A stretch of 64,000 nt of DNA from Nocardioides cynanchi (GTDB taxonomy: Bacteria; Actinomycetota; Actinomycetes; Propionibacteriales; Nocardioidaceae): positions 248,001 to 312,000 of the forward strand of contig NZ_CP044344.1 of NCBI RefSeq assembly GCF_008761635.1, in the 5' to 3' direction. Each line of letters starts with the position of its first letter. Position 1 is the first letter of the stretch. The translations under genes were made by a program, and so were the position numbers. Under the pieces are notes generated by a model. That model made no database searches. It was not told the origin of the DNA and saw nothing but the letters and a program-made list of their open reading frames with translations. Of this stretch, positions 9,608-17,986 are shown one piece after another.

Positions 9608-9656
9608 AGCCTAGAGCGGCGGGAATGCGGAGGGGGCTCGGACGGCTCGGTAGGCT
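9608..9656. promoter_or_regulatory. Divergent pair of leaderless promoters
   Basis: AGCCTA at 9608-9613 reads TAGGCT on the minus strand and serves the pentapeptide gene (GTG 9600). TAGGCT at 9651-9656 serves the FAH-family gene (GTG 9664). Both -10 elements are identical and both leave exactly 7 nt to the start codon, so neither transcript should have a 5' leader. Confidence 0.65.
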
Positions 9657-9663
9657 CCGATCC

Positions 9664-10473
9664 GTGCGTATCGCGAGGTTCACCACCGGTGAGGACCCCC
9701 TGTTCGGCGTCGTGTCCGGAGAGCTGGACGAGTTCGGCCAGCCCGCTGACGACGCGGTCCTGGTCGAGCTGAGCGGCGACCCGCTGTACGTCGGCATCAA
9801 GCCGACCCAGACCGAGCACCGCTTGGCCGACGTCCGCCTGCTGGCGCCGGTGATCCCTCGCAGCAAGATCGTCGCGATCGGCAAGAACTACGCCGGTCAT
9901 GCGGCCGAGATGGGCGGCGAGGCACCGTCGGAGCCGTTGATGTTCCTCGAGCCCAACACGGCGGTCGTGGGTCCGGGGGACCCGATCTACTACCCGACGC
10001 AGTCGGAGTTCGTCAGCTACGAAGGTGAGCTCGCGGTGGTCATCGGCCGGATCTGCCGCGACGTCCCGCCCGAGCAGGCCACGGACGTGATCTGGGGCTA
10101 CACGATCGCCAACGACGTGACCGCACGTGACCTGCAGAAGAAGGACGGGCAGTGGTCCCGGGCCAAGGGCTTCGACTCCTTCTGCCCGCTGGGACCCTGG
10201 ATCGAGACCGACCTCGACCCGCAGCACTTCGCCGACGGGGTCGCCATCCAGACCCATCTGAACGGCGACCTGGTGCAGGACGGCTCGACGAAGGACCTGA
10301 TCTTCGACATCCCGACCCTGATCGCCCACATCACCGCCGCGATGACGCTGCTGCCGGGCGACGTGATCCTGACCGGGACCCCCGAAGGCGTCGGACCGAT
10401 GCAGGTCGGCGACGAGGTCGAGGTCTCGATCGCGGGCCTCGGCTCGCTGACCAACCCGGTGGCCGCGCGATGA
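9664..10473 (+). CDS. Fumarylacetoacetate hydrolase-family protein
   Basis: 269 residues. The C-terminal FAH domain (from about residue 70) shows [17 protein letters not shown], the metal-binding [10 protein letters not shown] block, and [16 protein letters not shown]. Family members cleave C-C bonds in acylpyruvates or isomerise hydroxymuconates; bacterial forms of this size are usually acylpyruvases or oxaloacetate decarboxylase-like enzymes, and the true substrate is not evident. The stop overlaps the gltX start (ATGA at 10470-10473). Transcription probably starts at the leaderless promoter at 9651-9656. Confidence 0.88.
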   Translation: MRIARFTTGEDPLFGVVSGELDEFGQPADDAVLVELSGDPLYVGIKPTQTEHRLADVRLLAPVIPRSKIVAIGKNYAGHAAEMGGEAPSEPLMFLEPNTAVVGPGDPIYYPTQSEFVSYEGELAVVIGRICRDVPPEQATDVIWGYTIANDVTARDLQKKDGQWSRAKGFDSFCPLGPWIETDLDPQHFADGVAIQTHLNGDLVQDGSTKDLIFDIPTLIAHITAAMTLLPGDVILTGTPEGVGPMQVGDEVEVSIAGLGSLTNPVAAR

Positions 10474-11918
10474 GCGACGTGCGCGTGCGGTTCTGCCCGT
10501 CCCCGACCGGCTCGCCCCACGTGGGCCTGGTCCGCACCGCCCTGTTCAACTGGGCGTTCGCCCGCCATCACGGCGGCACGATCGTGTTCCGGATGGAGGA
10601 CACCGACCGCGAGCGCAGCACCCAGGAGTCCTACGACGCGATCCTCGACCTGTGGCGCTGGCTCGGCCTCGACTGGGACGAGGGGATCGAGGTCGGAGGC
10701 CCCGACGGGCCCTACCGGCAGAGCGAGCGCGGAGACATCTACCGTGACGTCCTCTCCCGGCTCCACGACTCGAAGTACACCTACGACTGCTTCTGCACGA
10801 CCGAGGAGGTCGACGCTCGGCGCAAGGCGTCCGGCTCCAAGCTCCAGGGGTACGACGGGTTCTGCCGCGACCTCACGGCCGACCAGCGGGCGGCGTTCGA
10901 GGCCCAGGGTCGCTCGCCGGTGGTGCGGTTCCGGATGCCCGACGGGTCGCTCACGTGGGACGACGCGGTGCGCGGCGAGATCACCTTCGAGACCACCCAC
11001 GTGCCCGACTACGCCTTGTCCCGAGCCAACGGCGACCCGCTCTACACGCTGGTCAACCCGGTCGACGACGCGATGATGGGCATCACCCACGTCCTGCGCG
11101 GCGAGGACCTGCTCTCCAGCACGCCGCGTCAGCTGGCCCTCTTCGATGCCCTGGTCGAGCTGGGCGTCGCGACCGCGGTCCCGGCGTACGGCCACCTTCC
11201 CTACGTGATGGGGCAGGGCAACAAGAAGCTCTCCAAGCGTGACCCCGAGGCGCACGCGCTGGCCTACCGCGACCAGGGCTTCCTGCCCGAGGGGCTGCTG
11301 AACTACCTCGCCCTGCTCGGCTGGGCGATCTCCGGCGACCGCGACATCTTCTCGATGGAGGAGATGGTGGCCGCCTTCGACATCGGCGACGTCAACCCCA
11401 ACCCGGCCCGCTTCGACCTGAAGAAGGCCGAGGCGATCAACGGCGCGCACATGCGCCTGCTCTCGACGGCGGAGATCACCGGGCGGGTGGTGCCCTACCT
11501 GGCCGACGCGGGCCTGGTCTCCGACCCGATGACCGACGACCAGCGCGCCCTGCTCGACGCCGCGATGCCGCTCGTCGCGGAGCGGATCAACAAGCTCACC
11601 GAGGCCGTCGACATGCTCGGCTTCCTCTTCGTCGACGAGGCCGACTTCGAGCGCACCGACGTGATCGACGAGCCCGGCCAGGACGTCGTGCTCGCGTCGT
11701 ACGACGCCCTGTCGGCGCTGCCGGACTGGACCACCGCGGCGATCGAGGAGGCCCTCCGGGCCGCCCTGGTCGAAGGGCTGGGCCTCAAGCCCCGGCTGGC
11801 GTTCGGACCGGTGCGGGTCGCGGTGACCGGGAGCCGGGTCAGCCCGCCGCTCTTCGAGTCGCTCGAGCTGCTCGGCCGCGAGCGCTCGCTGGCGCGGCTC
11901 CGGGCGGCGCAGGCGTGA
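10470..11918 (+). CDS. gltX: Glutamyl-tRNA synthetase (probably charges tRNA-Glu and tRNA-Gln)
   Basis: Class I aminoacyl-tRNA synthetase of 482 residues. The HIGH box is HVGL in [12 protein letters not shown] (residues 11-22) and the KMSKS box is [25 protein letters not shown] and the helical anticodon-binding domain complete the family layout. Actinobacteria usually lack glutaminyl-tRNA synthetase, so this enzyme would also load Glu on tRNA-Gln for GatCAB; tRNA-Gln and tRNA-Glu lie about 1.1 kb downstream. The start overlaps the FAH gene stop and its stop overlaps the next gene (GTGA), so it is in the middle of an operon. Confidence 0.96.
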   Translation: MSDVRVRFCPSPTGSPHVGLVRTALFNWAFARHHGGTIVFRMEDTDRERSTQESYDAILDLWRWLGLDWDEGIEVGGPDGPYRQSERGDIYRDVLSRLHDSKYTYDCFCTTEEVDARRKASGSKLQGYDGFCRDLTADQRAAFEAQGRSPVVRFRMPDGSLTWDDAVRGEITFETTHVPDYALSRANGDPLYTLVNPVDDAMMGITHVLRGEDLLSSTPRQLALFDALVELGVATAVPAYGHLPYVMGQGNKKLSKRDPEAHALAYRDQGFLPEGLLNYLALLGWAISGDRDIFSMEEMVAAFDIGDVNPNPARFDLKKAEAINGAHMRLLSTAEITGRVVPYLADAGLVSDPMTDDQRALLDAAMPLVAERINKLTEAVDMLGFLFVDEADFERTDVIDEPGQDVVLASYDALSALPDWTTAAIEEALRAALVEGLGLKPRLAFGPVRVAVTGSRVSPPLFESLELLGRERSLARLRAAQA

Positions 11919-12916
11919 GCCGCCCGGCGGCCTCGCGCGGTCCGGCCGACACGGTGCCGGAGGGGCTGCCCTACAACCGGATCCACGAGGCCGGGCTGCC
12001 CGGTGAGTGGCGTCCGCTGGTCGGTGTCGTGATGGCGGCGCTCGGGCTGCTCGTGGTCGGTGCGCTGGTCGCGCTGGTCCCGTTCCTGGTCTGGTACGCC
12101 GCCACCGGCGCCCAGGTGCACGACTCGATCACCCGACTGGTCGACGTCAAGCACCCCACACCAGCCGGCCTGGCCTACATCAACCTGACGCTGTCGACGA
12201 TGATCCCGATCTCCTGGCTGCTCAACCGCAGCCTGCACGGTCTGCTGCCCCGCTGGCTGGCCTCGGTCGGTCCGCGGATCCGCTGGCGTTTCCTGCTCGC
12301 CTGCCTGGGTGCGGCGGTGATCGCGCTGGTCGCGACCGTCGTGGTCAGCTCCCTCCTGCCGGGCCAGTCCGACGACGTGGGTGGCCACGCCAACGCCTTC
12401 ACGAGCACCACCCGTGACTACCTGCTGGTCGTCCTGTTCCTCACGCCGTTCCAGGCCGCTGGGGAGGAGTACCTCTTCCGCGGCTACCTGACCCAGGCCT
12501 TCGGGGGGATCACCGGTTTCCTCAACCGCCCGTCCCGCCGGGTCTCGGCGCTCTTCGCGATCGTGCCGCCGGCGCTGCTGTTCGGTCTGGCACACGGTCT
12601 CGGCCAGAGCCCGCCGGTCTTCTTCGACCGCTTCGCCTTCGGGCTGGTCGCCGGCACGCTGGTCGTGCTGACCGGGGGCCTCGAGGCCGGCATCGCGATG
12701 CACGTGCTCAACAACTGGCTGGCGTTCGGCCTGGCCCTGGCGTACGGCGACATGGCCAGCACCCTCAACCCCACCGGGGGCAGCTGGTGGAGCATCCCGG
12801 TGACCCTGACCCAGTCCCTGGTCTACCTCGGCCTGGCCGTGCTGGTGGCCCGCCGCATGGGGGTCGCGACCGTGACCACGCGGCCGATTTTGGAGCCCTC
12901 GGCGGCCCGCGTGTAA
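11915..12916 (+). CDS. CPBP-family intramembrane metalloprotease (CAAX protease-like)
   Basis: 333 residues with about eight hydrophobic helices. The three catalytic motifs are present: EEYLFRGYL (EExxxR), FGLAHGLGQ (FxxxH) and HVLNNWLAF (HxxxN). The family includes eukaryotic CAAX prenyl proteases and bacterial bacteriocin-immunity proteins; the substrate here is unknown. GTG 11915 overlaps the gltX stop in GTGA, so it is translationally coupled to gltX. Transcription probably continues towards the tRNA genes. Confidence 0.9.
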   Translation: MSRPAASRGPADTVPEGLPYNRIHEAGLPGEWRPLVGVVMAALGLLVVGALVALVPFLVWYAATGAQVHDSITRLVDVKHPTPAGLAYINLTLSTMIPISWLLNRSLHGLLPRWLASVGPRIRWRFLLACLGAAVIALVATVVVSSLLPGQSDDVGGHANAFTSTTRDYLLVVLFLTPFQAAGEEYLFRGYLTQAFGGITGFLNRPSRRVSALFAIVPPALLFGLAHGLGQSPPVFFDRFAFGLVAGTLVVLTGGLEAGIAMHVLNNWLAFGLALAYGDMASTLNPTGGSWWSIPVTLTQSLVYLGLAVLVARRMGVATVTTRPILEPSAARV

Positions 12917-12972
12917 GGTTTCCCGTCGGCCCTCGCCGGATGCCCGCAAGGGTCCGAAAGGCCGTCAACCAT

Positions 12973-13044
12973 TGGGATATGGTGTAATTGGCAGCACGAC
13001 TGGTTCTGGTCCAGTTAGTCTAGGTTCGAGTCCTAGTATCCCAG
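12973..13044 (+). tRNA. tRNA-Gln (anticodon CTG)
   Basis: 72 nt. The acceptor stem pairs TGGGATA (12973-12979) with TATCCCA (13037-13043), with discriminator G13044. The anticodon arm is ACTGG-TTCTGGT-CCAGT with CTG at 13006-13008. The T arm contains GGTTCGAGTCC. No CCA is encoded. It lies just downstream of gltX, whose product is expected to mischarge it with Glu. Confidence 0.95.
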
Positions 13045-13064
13045 CGAATGTCACAGCCGACATC

Positions 13065-13090
13065 GGTGGTCGAGCGGAGTCGAGACCACC
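13065..13090. repeat. Palindromic repeat, family R (GGTGGTCGAGCGnAGTCGAGACCACC type)
   Basis: GGTGGTC ... GAGACCACC forms an imperfect palindrome of 26 nt between tRNA-Gln and its terminator. The same core, GGTCGAGCGAAG plus TCGAGACCAC, is found at 19411-19483 inside leuC, so it is a dispersed element. From memory such motifs are abundant in high-GC actinobacterial genomes. Confidence 0.7.
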
Positions 13091-13092
13091 TG

Positions 13093-13119
13093 ATCCCGGT
13101 CCTCAGGACCGGGATTTTG
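13093..13119 (+). terminator. Intrinsic terminator after tRNA-Gln
   Basis: ATCCCGGTCCT and AGGACCGGGAT face each other around a single C (13093-13115), followed by TTTTG. A strong stem with a short T-run. Confidence 0.8.
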
Positions 13120-13168
13120 TGCATCCCGAGCACTTCGCTACAGTCTCTTCTCGCGTGTTCACGTGCTT

Positions 13169-13244
13169 GCCCCCGTTGTGTAGCGGCCTAGCACGCCGCC
13201 CTCTCACGGCGGTAGCGCCGGTTCGAATCCGGTCGGGGGTACCA
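13169..13244 (+). tRNA. tRNA-Glu (anticodon CTC)
   Basis: The acceptor stem pairs GCCCCCG (13169-13175) with CGGGGGT (13234-13240), discriminator A13241, and CCA is encoded (13242-13244). The anticodon arm is CCGCC-CTCTCAC-GGCGG with CTC in the loop. The T arm is CCGGTTCGAATCCGG. The 3' half of this gene is tandemly duplicated downstream. Confidence 0.95.
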
Positions 13245-13399
13245 CTGGGCGGCGTGCCGACGAGCACGCCGCCCTCTGTCATGTCGGGCACGGCGGTGGC
13301 GCCGGTTCGAATCCGGTCGGGGGTACCACTGGGCGGCGTGCCGACGAGCACGCCGCCCTCTGTCATGTCGGGCACGGCGGTAGTGCCGGTTCGAATCCG
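13205..13399 (+). repeat. 84-bp tandem duplication of the tRNA-Glu 3' half plus terminator hairpin (two full units and a partial third)
   Basis: Units start at 13205, 13289 and 13373. Each holds the last 40 nt of tRNA-Glu (from CACGGCGG to CCA) and a hairpin GGGCGGCGTG/CACGCCGCCC (13247-13274 and 13331-13358). The third unit breaks off inside the T arm at 13399. Only the first copy belongs to a whole tRNA; the others are pseudo-tRNA fragments. A 14-mer GCACGCCGCCCTCT is shared by the tRNA anticodon arm (13191-13204) and the hairpin's right arm (13264-13277, 13348-13361), which could have driven the duplication. The 305 nt up to bioY contain no gene. Confidence 0.9.
13247..13274 (+). terminator. 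Hairpin after tRNA-Glu (repeated at 13331-13358)
   Basis: Ten-pair perfect stem GGGCGGCGTG/CACGCCGCCC with an 8-nt loop, followed by TCTGTCATGT. No proper T-run, so termination may be partial. It is duplicated with the tRNA fragment 84 bp on. Confidence 0.6.
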
Positions 13400-13415
13400 T
13401 GGGCACCGAAGACGT

Positions 13416-13439
13416 CGGCCCGGTCGTGGGACCGGGCCG
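13416..13439 (+). terminator. Terminator-like hairpin at the end of the tRNA region
   Basis: CGGCCCGGTC and GACCGGGCCG form a perfect ten-pair stem around GTGG, followed by CTCTCGT. It closes the duplicated tRNA region before bioY. Confidence 0.6.
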
Positions 13440-13549
13440 CTCTCGTCCGGGTCGAACGTCCCGACCTGTCCGGCGTTCGGCCCCCGGGCTACCTCGGCCG
13501 GTGCCGGTGTCCCTAGGATCGGGGCGTCGTCCACCCGGAAAGGTGCACC

Positions 13550-14146
13550 GTGTCCTCCACCGCGCTCGTCCCGTCCCTCGTCCGACCGAACAGCCGCGCC
13601 GTCGCCCTCGTGGCCGACGCCGTCCTCGTGGCCGTCGGGGTGACGCTGATCGCGTTGTCCGCGCAGGTCTCGATCCCGCTCCCGAACACCCCGGTGCCGG
13701 TGACCGGCCAGACCTTCGGGGTGCTGCTCGTGGGTGCGTCGTACGGCGCGATCCGGGCCTTCGCCACGATGACGGCCTACCTCGTGGTCGGTGGCCTCGG
13801 TTACGGCGTCTTCGCCGCGCACGCGTCCGGCTGGGACGTGCTGAGGTTCAGCTCGGCCACCGGTGGCTACCTCGTCGGCATGCTCGTGGCCGCGGCCCTG
13901 GTGGGTGCCCTGGCCGATCGCGGTCTGAGCCGCAGGGTCCCGTGGGTGCTGGTGACCATGGTGCTCGGCAACGTCGTGATCTACGCCTTCGGCTTCTTCT
14001 GGCTCCAGCACGCGCTCGGCCTCACCGCCTCGCAGACCTGGCACGCCGGTGTTCGGCCGTTCCTCCCCGGTGACGCGATCAAGATCGCCCTGGCCGCCGG
14101 TCTGCTGCCCGCCGCGTGGAAGCTGGTCGGTCTCGTTCGTCGTTGA
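13550..14146 (+). CDS. bioY: Biotin uptake protein BioY (ECF transporter S component)
   Basis: 198 residues with six hydrophobic helices. LPNTPVPVTGQTFGVLL near residue 45 is the BioY signature for biotin binding. Most BioY proteins work with an energising ATPase/T component (BioMN or EcfAT); none is encoded nearby, so it would share a remote module or act alone. GTG 13550 has GGAAAGG at 13537-13543. A possible -10 (TAGGAT) lies at 13514-13519. No biotin synthesis gene or BirA-type operator is visible. Confidence 0.92.
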   Translation: MSSTALVPSLVRPNSRAVALVADAVLVAVGVTLIALSAQVSIPLPNTPVPVTGQTFGVLLVGASYGAIRAFATMTAYLVVGGLGYGVFAAHASGWDVLRFSSATGGYLVGMLVAAALVGALADRGLSRRVPWVLVTMVLGNVVIYAFGFFWLQHALGLTASQTWHAGVRPFLPGDAIKIALAAGLLPAAWKLVGLVRR

Positions 14147-14218
14147 CACCGGCCGGCACCCGGCCGCGGTGTCCGATTCCCGCGAGTAACTGTCGGCGGG
14201 ACCGGCCATGATGGACCC

Positions 14219-15706
14219 ATGGTCACGCCGATGCATCTGGACCCCGAGTCCTGCTACCGGGCGGTGAAGAGCCGTGACCGGCGCTTCGACGGGGTCTTCT
14301 ACACCGCGGTGCGCACCACCGGCATCTACTGCCGGCCGAGCTGCCCGGCCCGCACCCCGTCGTTCTCCAACGTCACGTTCCACCCGACCGCGGCGGCCGC
14401 CCAGGCGGCCGGGTACCGCGCCTGCAAGCGCTGTCTGCCCGACGCGACACCGGGCAGCCCGGACTGGGACGTCGCCGCCGACGCCGCCGGCCGGGCGATG
14501 CGGCTGATCGGTGACGGGGTCGTCGACCGTGACGGCGTCGAGGGGCTGGCGGCGCGGATCGGCTACACCTCGCGCCACCTGACCAGGATCCTCACCCAAG
14601 AGCTCGGTGCCGGTCCGCTCGCCCTGGCCCGGGCCAAGCGGGCCCAGACCGCGCGGGTGCTGCTGGAGACCACCGAGCTCGGCGTGGCCGACGTCGCCTT
14701 CGCGGCCGGCTTCAGCAGCGTGCGTCAGTTCAACGAGACGATCCGCGAGGTCTACGCGTCGACCCCGACCCAGCTGCGTGGACGCCGCGGTCGTGGCTCG
14801 ACCGGAGGCACGCTCCAGCTCCGCCTGGCCGTGCGTACGCCGTTCGCCGGGCGGGCCCTGCTCGTCTTCCTCGCCTCGCACGGCGTGCCGGGAGTCGAGT
14901 CGGCCGACGCGACCAGCTACACCCGGTCACTGCTGCTGCCGCACGGGCCAGCGCTGGTCACGCTGGAGCTGGCCGACGAGCCCGAGGCCGGGGTGACCGC
15001 GTTCGTCCCGGCCACCTTCCGGCTCAGCGACGTGCGTGACCTGGCCGCGGCCGTGGAGCGGGTACGCCGGCTCCTGGACGCCGACTGCGACCCGGTCGCG
15101 GTGGCGCAGGCCTTCACCGGAGACCCGCTGCTCGGCCCGCTGGTCACCGCACTCCCGGGTCTGCGGGTGCCGGGCGCCGTCGACGGCGACGAGCTCGCGG
15201 TGCGGGCCGTGCTCGGGCAGCAGGTCAGTCTCGCGGCCGGACGCACGGCGGCCGCGAAGCTCGTCCGCGCTCACGGTGACCCGCTTCCGGCTCTGCTCGG
15301 CGCCGGCGACGACGGGCCGACCCACACCTTCCCGACAGCGGGGGTGCTGGCCGGCCTGGATCCTGAGACGCTGCCGATGCCGCGGTCCCGGGGGCGGGCC
15401 CTGGTGGCCCTGTGCCGGGCCCTGGCGGACGGTGAGATCCGGCTCGACCGTGGTGCCGACCGCGACGTCGTCCGTGAGGCGCTGCTGGCGATCCACGGCA
15501 TCGGCCCCTGGACCGCCGACTACATCGCCCTGCGTGCCCTCGGGCACCCCGACGTCTTCCTGCCCACCGACATCGGCGTCCGCGACGCCCTGCGCGGCCT
15601 CGGCCGCGACCCGGCCGAGGCGACCCGCCTCGCGGCCGGCTGGAGCCCCTGGCGCTCCTACGCCCAGCTGCACCTGTGGCACACACTCGCCCTGGAGGAG
15701 TACTGA
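14219..15706 (+). CDS. Ada-type regulator fused to AlkA DNA glycosylase
   Basis: 495 residues in three parts. Residues 1-75 are the Ada zinc domain with its Cys4 set (YCRPSCPAR, ACKRC), where one Cys takes the methyl group from phosphotriesters. Residues 85-190 are an AraC helix-turn-helix. The rest is an AlkA-type 3-methyladenine glycosylase with helix-hairpin-helix and catalytic Asp in IHGIGPWTADYIALRALGHPD. So methylation sensing, gene activation and base excision sit in one protein. Start ATG 14219 has CATGAT six nt upstream, close to a leaderless -10. The methyltransferase gene follows directly. Confidence 0.93.
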   Translation: MVTPMHLDPESCYRAVKSRDRRFDGVFYTAVRTTGIYCRPSCPARTPSFSNVTFHPTAAAAQAAGYRACKRCLPDATPGSPDWDVAADAAGRAMRLIGDGVVDRDGVEGLAARIGYTSRHLTRILTQELGAGPLALARAKRAQTARVLLETTELGVADVAFAAGFSSVRQFNETIREVYASTPTQLRGRRGRGSTGGTLQLRLAVRTPFAGRALLVFLASHGVPGVESADATSYTRSLLLPHGPALVTLELADEPEAGVTAFVPATFRLSDVRDLAAAVERVRRLLDADCDPVAVAQAFTGDPLLGPLVTALPGLRVPGAVDGDELAVRAVLGQQVSLAAGRTAAAKLVRAHGDPLPALLGAGDDGPTHTFPTAGVLAGLDPETLPMPRSRGRALVALCRALADGEIRLDRGADRDVVREALLAIHGIGPWTADYIALRALGHPDVFLPTDIGVRDALRGLGRDPAEATRLAAGWSPWRSYAQLHLWHTLALEEY

Positions 15707-15707
15707 C

Positions 15708-16187
15708 ATGTGGACCCTGATGGAGTCGCCGATCGGCGACCTGCGGATCGTCGAGCGCGACGGCGCGATCACCGCGATCGAGTTCTCGCCGTTCCGCGAC
15801 CACGACGGCCGGCCGCGCGGAGACCGCGACGACACCTGCCCGGTGCTCGCCGAGACGGTGCGCCAGCTGCGCGCCTACTTCGCACGCGACCTCAAGGAGT
15901 TCGACCTGCCGCTGGCGCCGGTCGGCACCGACTTCCAGAAGGCGGTGTGGGCCCGGCTGCTCGAGATCTCCTACGGCGACACCGCGTCGTACGGCCAGAT
16001 CGCCCACCGGCTCGGCAAGACCAACGCCGCCTCACGCGCGGTGGGGGTGGCCAACGGCAGCAACCCGATCCCGATCGTGATTCCCTGCCACCGGGTGATC
16101 GGGGCCGACGGCACCCTCACCGGCTACGCCGGCGGGATCGAGCGCAAGCAGACGCTGCTCGAGCTCGAGCAGGACGCGCTCTTCTGA
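15708..16187 (+). CDS. ogt: Methylated-DNA--protein-cysteine methyltransferase
   Basis: 159 residues. The suicide enzyme takes O6-alkyl groups from guanine onto the cysteine of IPCHRVIG. YGQIAHRLG and ASRAVGVANGSNPIPI are the DNA-binding and active-site blocks. ATG 15708 begins one base after the stop of the Ada-AlkA gene and GGAGGA lies in that gene's end (15694-15699), so the two are one operon and should be induced together by alkylation. Confidence 0.95.
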   Translation: MWTLMESPIGDLRIVERDGAITAIEFSPFRDHDGRPRGDRDDTCPVLAETVRQLRAYFARDLKEFDLPLAPVGTDFQKAVWARLLEISYGDTASYGQIAHRLGKTNAASRAVGVANGSNPIPIVIPCHRVIGADGTLTGYAGGIERKQTLLELEQDALF

Positions 16188-16220
16188 AACCTCGTTGACG
16201 CCCTCCCTAGATTTCCAGAT

Positions 16221-17096
16221 GTGGAGATCTCAGCCTGCGTCACCGACGACGACTACGACGCGTGGCGCCGGGTCCGGATCGCGGTGCTGCCGGGGGAGCG
16301 GGCGCAGACCGTTGCCGAGATGCGGGCCCAGGACTCCCCGGAGCGGCTCCTGCTGCTCGCCCGCGTCGACGGCACGGTGGTCGCCTCCGGACTGGCGGAC
16401 CGCTCCGACAGCGGTGGCGGGTTCGCAGCCCCCCGGGTGGTGCCCGAGCACCGCCGGCGGGGGATCGGGTCGGCGCTCCTGGAGCGTCTGGCCGGGCACG
16501 TCGCCGAGTTCGGCGTCACCGAGCTGCGTGGCATGGTCGAGGACCCGGGATCGCTGGCCTTCGCCGAGCGGTTCGGCTTCGCCGAGGTCGATCGCCAGGT
16601 GGAACAGGTGCGTGCGCTGGGCGCGGAGCCGGAGCCGGGTGGGCTGCCCGACGGCGTCACGGTGATCACCCTGGACCAGCAGCCCGACCTCTGGGCGGCG
16701 TCCTACGAAGGGTTCGGGCAGGAGGTGCTCGCCGACTTCGCGGTCTTCGAGCCGCTGGTGATCAGCGCCGAGGAGTGGGCCTCCTCGTGGGCCGGCGAGC
16801 CGATGTTCCTCGCGCTCCACGAGGGCGAGGTGATCGGCTGTGCCGGGGTGCACCTGGACACCGACCGGCCCGAGCGGGGCGAGAACGCGCTGACCGGCGT
16901 ACGACGTGACTGGCGTGGGCGCGGCATCGCCTCCCACCTCAAGCGGCTCACCCTGCACTGGGCTGCCGAGCAGGGGCTGAGCGAGCTCTACACCTGGACC
17001 CAGGCCGGCAACGCCTCGATGCTGCGCCTCAACGAGCACCTCGGCTACGTCATCGGCCAGACCAGCATCACCGTCTCCCGCCCGCTCCCGCTCTGA
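16221..17096 (+). CDS. Tandem GNAT acetyltransferase
   Basis: 291 residues with two GNAT folds. The acetyl-CoA loops are VVPEHRRRGIGSALL near residue 73 and VRRDWRGRGIASHLKRL near residue 230; the second half ends in the usual TQAGNASMLRLNEHLGY. Two-domain GNATs are common in actinobacteria (mycothiol synthase is one), but here the acceptor substrate is unknown. GTG 16221 is preceded by TAGATT at 16208-16213 with a 7-nt gap, a leaderless promoter. It is convergent with ndgR. Confidence 0.85.
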   Translation: MEISACVTDDDYDAWRRVRIAVLPGERAQTVAEMRAQDSPERLLLLARVDGTVVASGLADRSDSGGGFAAPRVVPEHRRRGIGSALLERLAGHVAEFGVTELRGMVEDPGSLAFAERFGFAEVDRQVEQVRALGAEPEPGGLPDGVTVITLDQQPDLWAASYEGFGQEVLADFAVFEPLVISAEEWASSWAGEPMFLALHEGEVIGCAGVHLDTDRPERGENALTGVRRDWRGRGIASHLKRLTLHWAAEQGLSELYTWTQAGNASMLRLNEHLGYVIGQTSITVSRPLPL

Positions 17097-17158
17097 AGCC
17101 GTCCCGGGCACCAGAGCTCCCGGTCGCCGGTGGACGATGCCCGGCGCGAGCGGCGGGA

Positions 17159-17881
17159 CTATTCCGCAGCCGCTCGGCGCAAGGACTCCGAGAGCCGCTC
17201 GGCCGCGGCCACGACCGCAGGCGCGTGCATCCGGCCGGGCTGGCGCGAGAGTCGCTCGAGCGGGCCGCTGACCGAGACGGCGGCGACGATCTTGCCGCTG
17301 GGGGAGCGGACCGGAGCGGACACCGAGGCCACCCCCTGCTCGCGCTCGCCGATCGACTGCGACCAGCCGCGGCGCCGGATGCCGGACAGCGCGGCGGCGG
17401 AGAAGGCGGCGTTCTGGAGGCCGCGGTGGATGCGCTCGGGGTCCTCCCAGGCCAGGAGGATCTGGGCGGCCGAGCCGGCCCGCATGGTCAGCTGCGAGCC
17501 GACCGGGATGGTGTCGCGCAGTCCGGACGGGCGCTCGGCGGCGGCGACGCAGACGCGGTAGTCGCCCTGGCGTCGCCACAGCTGCGACGACTCACCGGTG
17601 ATGTCGCGCAGCCGGGCCAGCACCGGACCGGCCGTGGCCAGGAGGCGGTCCTCGCCGGCGGCGACGGAGAGCTCGGCGAGGCGCGGGCCGAGCACGAAAC
17701 GGCCCTGGAGGTCGCGGGCGACCAGGCGGTGGTGCTCGAGGGCGACCGCGAGCCGGTGCGCGGTGGGCCGGGCGAGACCGGTGGCGGTGACCAGGCCGGC
17801 CAGGGTCGCCGGGCCGGACTCGAGCGCGGTCAGCACCAGGGCGGCCTTGTCGAGGACCCCGACCCCACTCGTGTTGTCCAT
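17159..17881 (-). CDS. ndgR: IclR-family regulator NdgR/LtbR (leucine and amino-acid metabolism)
   Basis: 240 residues. An N-terminal winged helix (residues 8-70, TGLARPTAHRLAVALEHHR as recognition region) is followed by the IclR effector domain. GVGVLDKAALVL and the overall sequence agree closely with Streptomyces NdgR, which lies in the same place, divergent from leuCD, and controls them. ATG 17881 is used. The inverted repeat GGCA-ATAC-TGCC lies 3 nt upstream, over a likely -10 (CAGTAT, 17893-17888), so autoregulation is likely. Confidence 0.9.
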   Translation of the reverse strand: MDNTSGVGVLDKAALVLTALESGPATLAGLVTATGLARPTAHRLAVALEHHRLVARDLQGRFVLGPRLAELSVAAGEDRLLATAGPVLARLRDITGESSQLWRRQGDYRVCVAAAERPSGLRDTIPVGSQLTMRAGSAAQILLAWEDPERIHRGLQNAAFSAAALSGIRRRGWSQSIGEREQGVASVSAPVRSPSGKIVAAVSVSGPLERLSRQPGRMHAPAVVAAAERLSESLRRAAAE

Positions 17882-17986
17882 ATGGCAATACTGCCGTCTC
17901 AGATCATGGGACGCAAGTTGTAGCGTGCCCCTGACGGGTCCGAGCACCGGACCGGTCCACCGACGAGGCGGGAGAGAGGGAGCACG
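17882..17986. promoter_or_regulatory. Divergent ndgR/leuC promoter region with putative NdgR operator
   Basis: 105 nt. GGCAATACTGCC (17884-17895) is a 4+4+4 inverted repeat overlapping the probable ndgR -10. For leuC, TAGCGT at 17921-17926 is a possible -10, giving a leader of about 54 nt with GGGAGAGAGGGAG (17971-17983) as ribosome-binding site. The operator assignment rests on position and symmetry, not on a known matrix. Confidence 0.55.

Noticed and set aside
13205..13399. CRISPR-like array (84-bp period)
   Set aside because: The units include most of a tRNA 3' half and a hairpin, with no distinct spacers and no cas genes.
13169..13550. Integrated phage or genomic island at tRNA-Glu
   Set aside because: No integrase, excisionase or foreign-looking genes lie beside the tRNA; bioY and repair genes follow.
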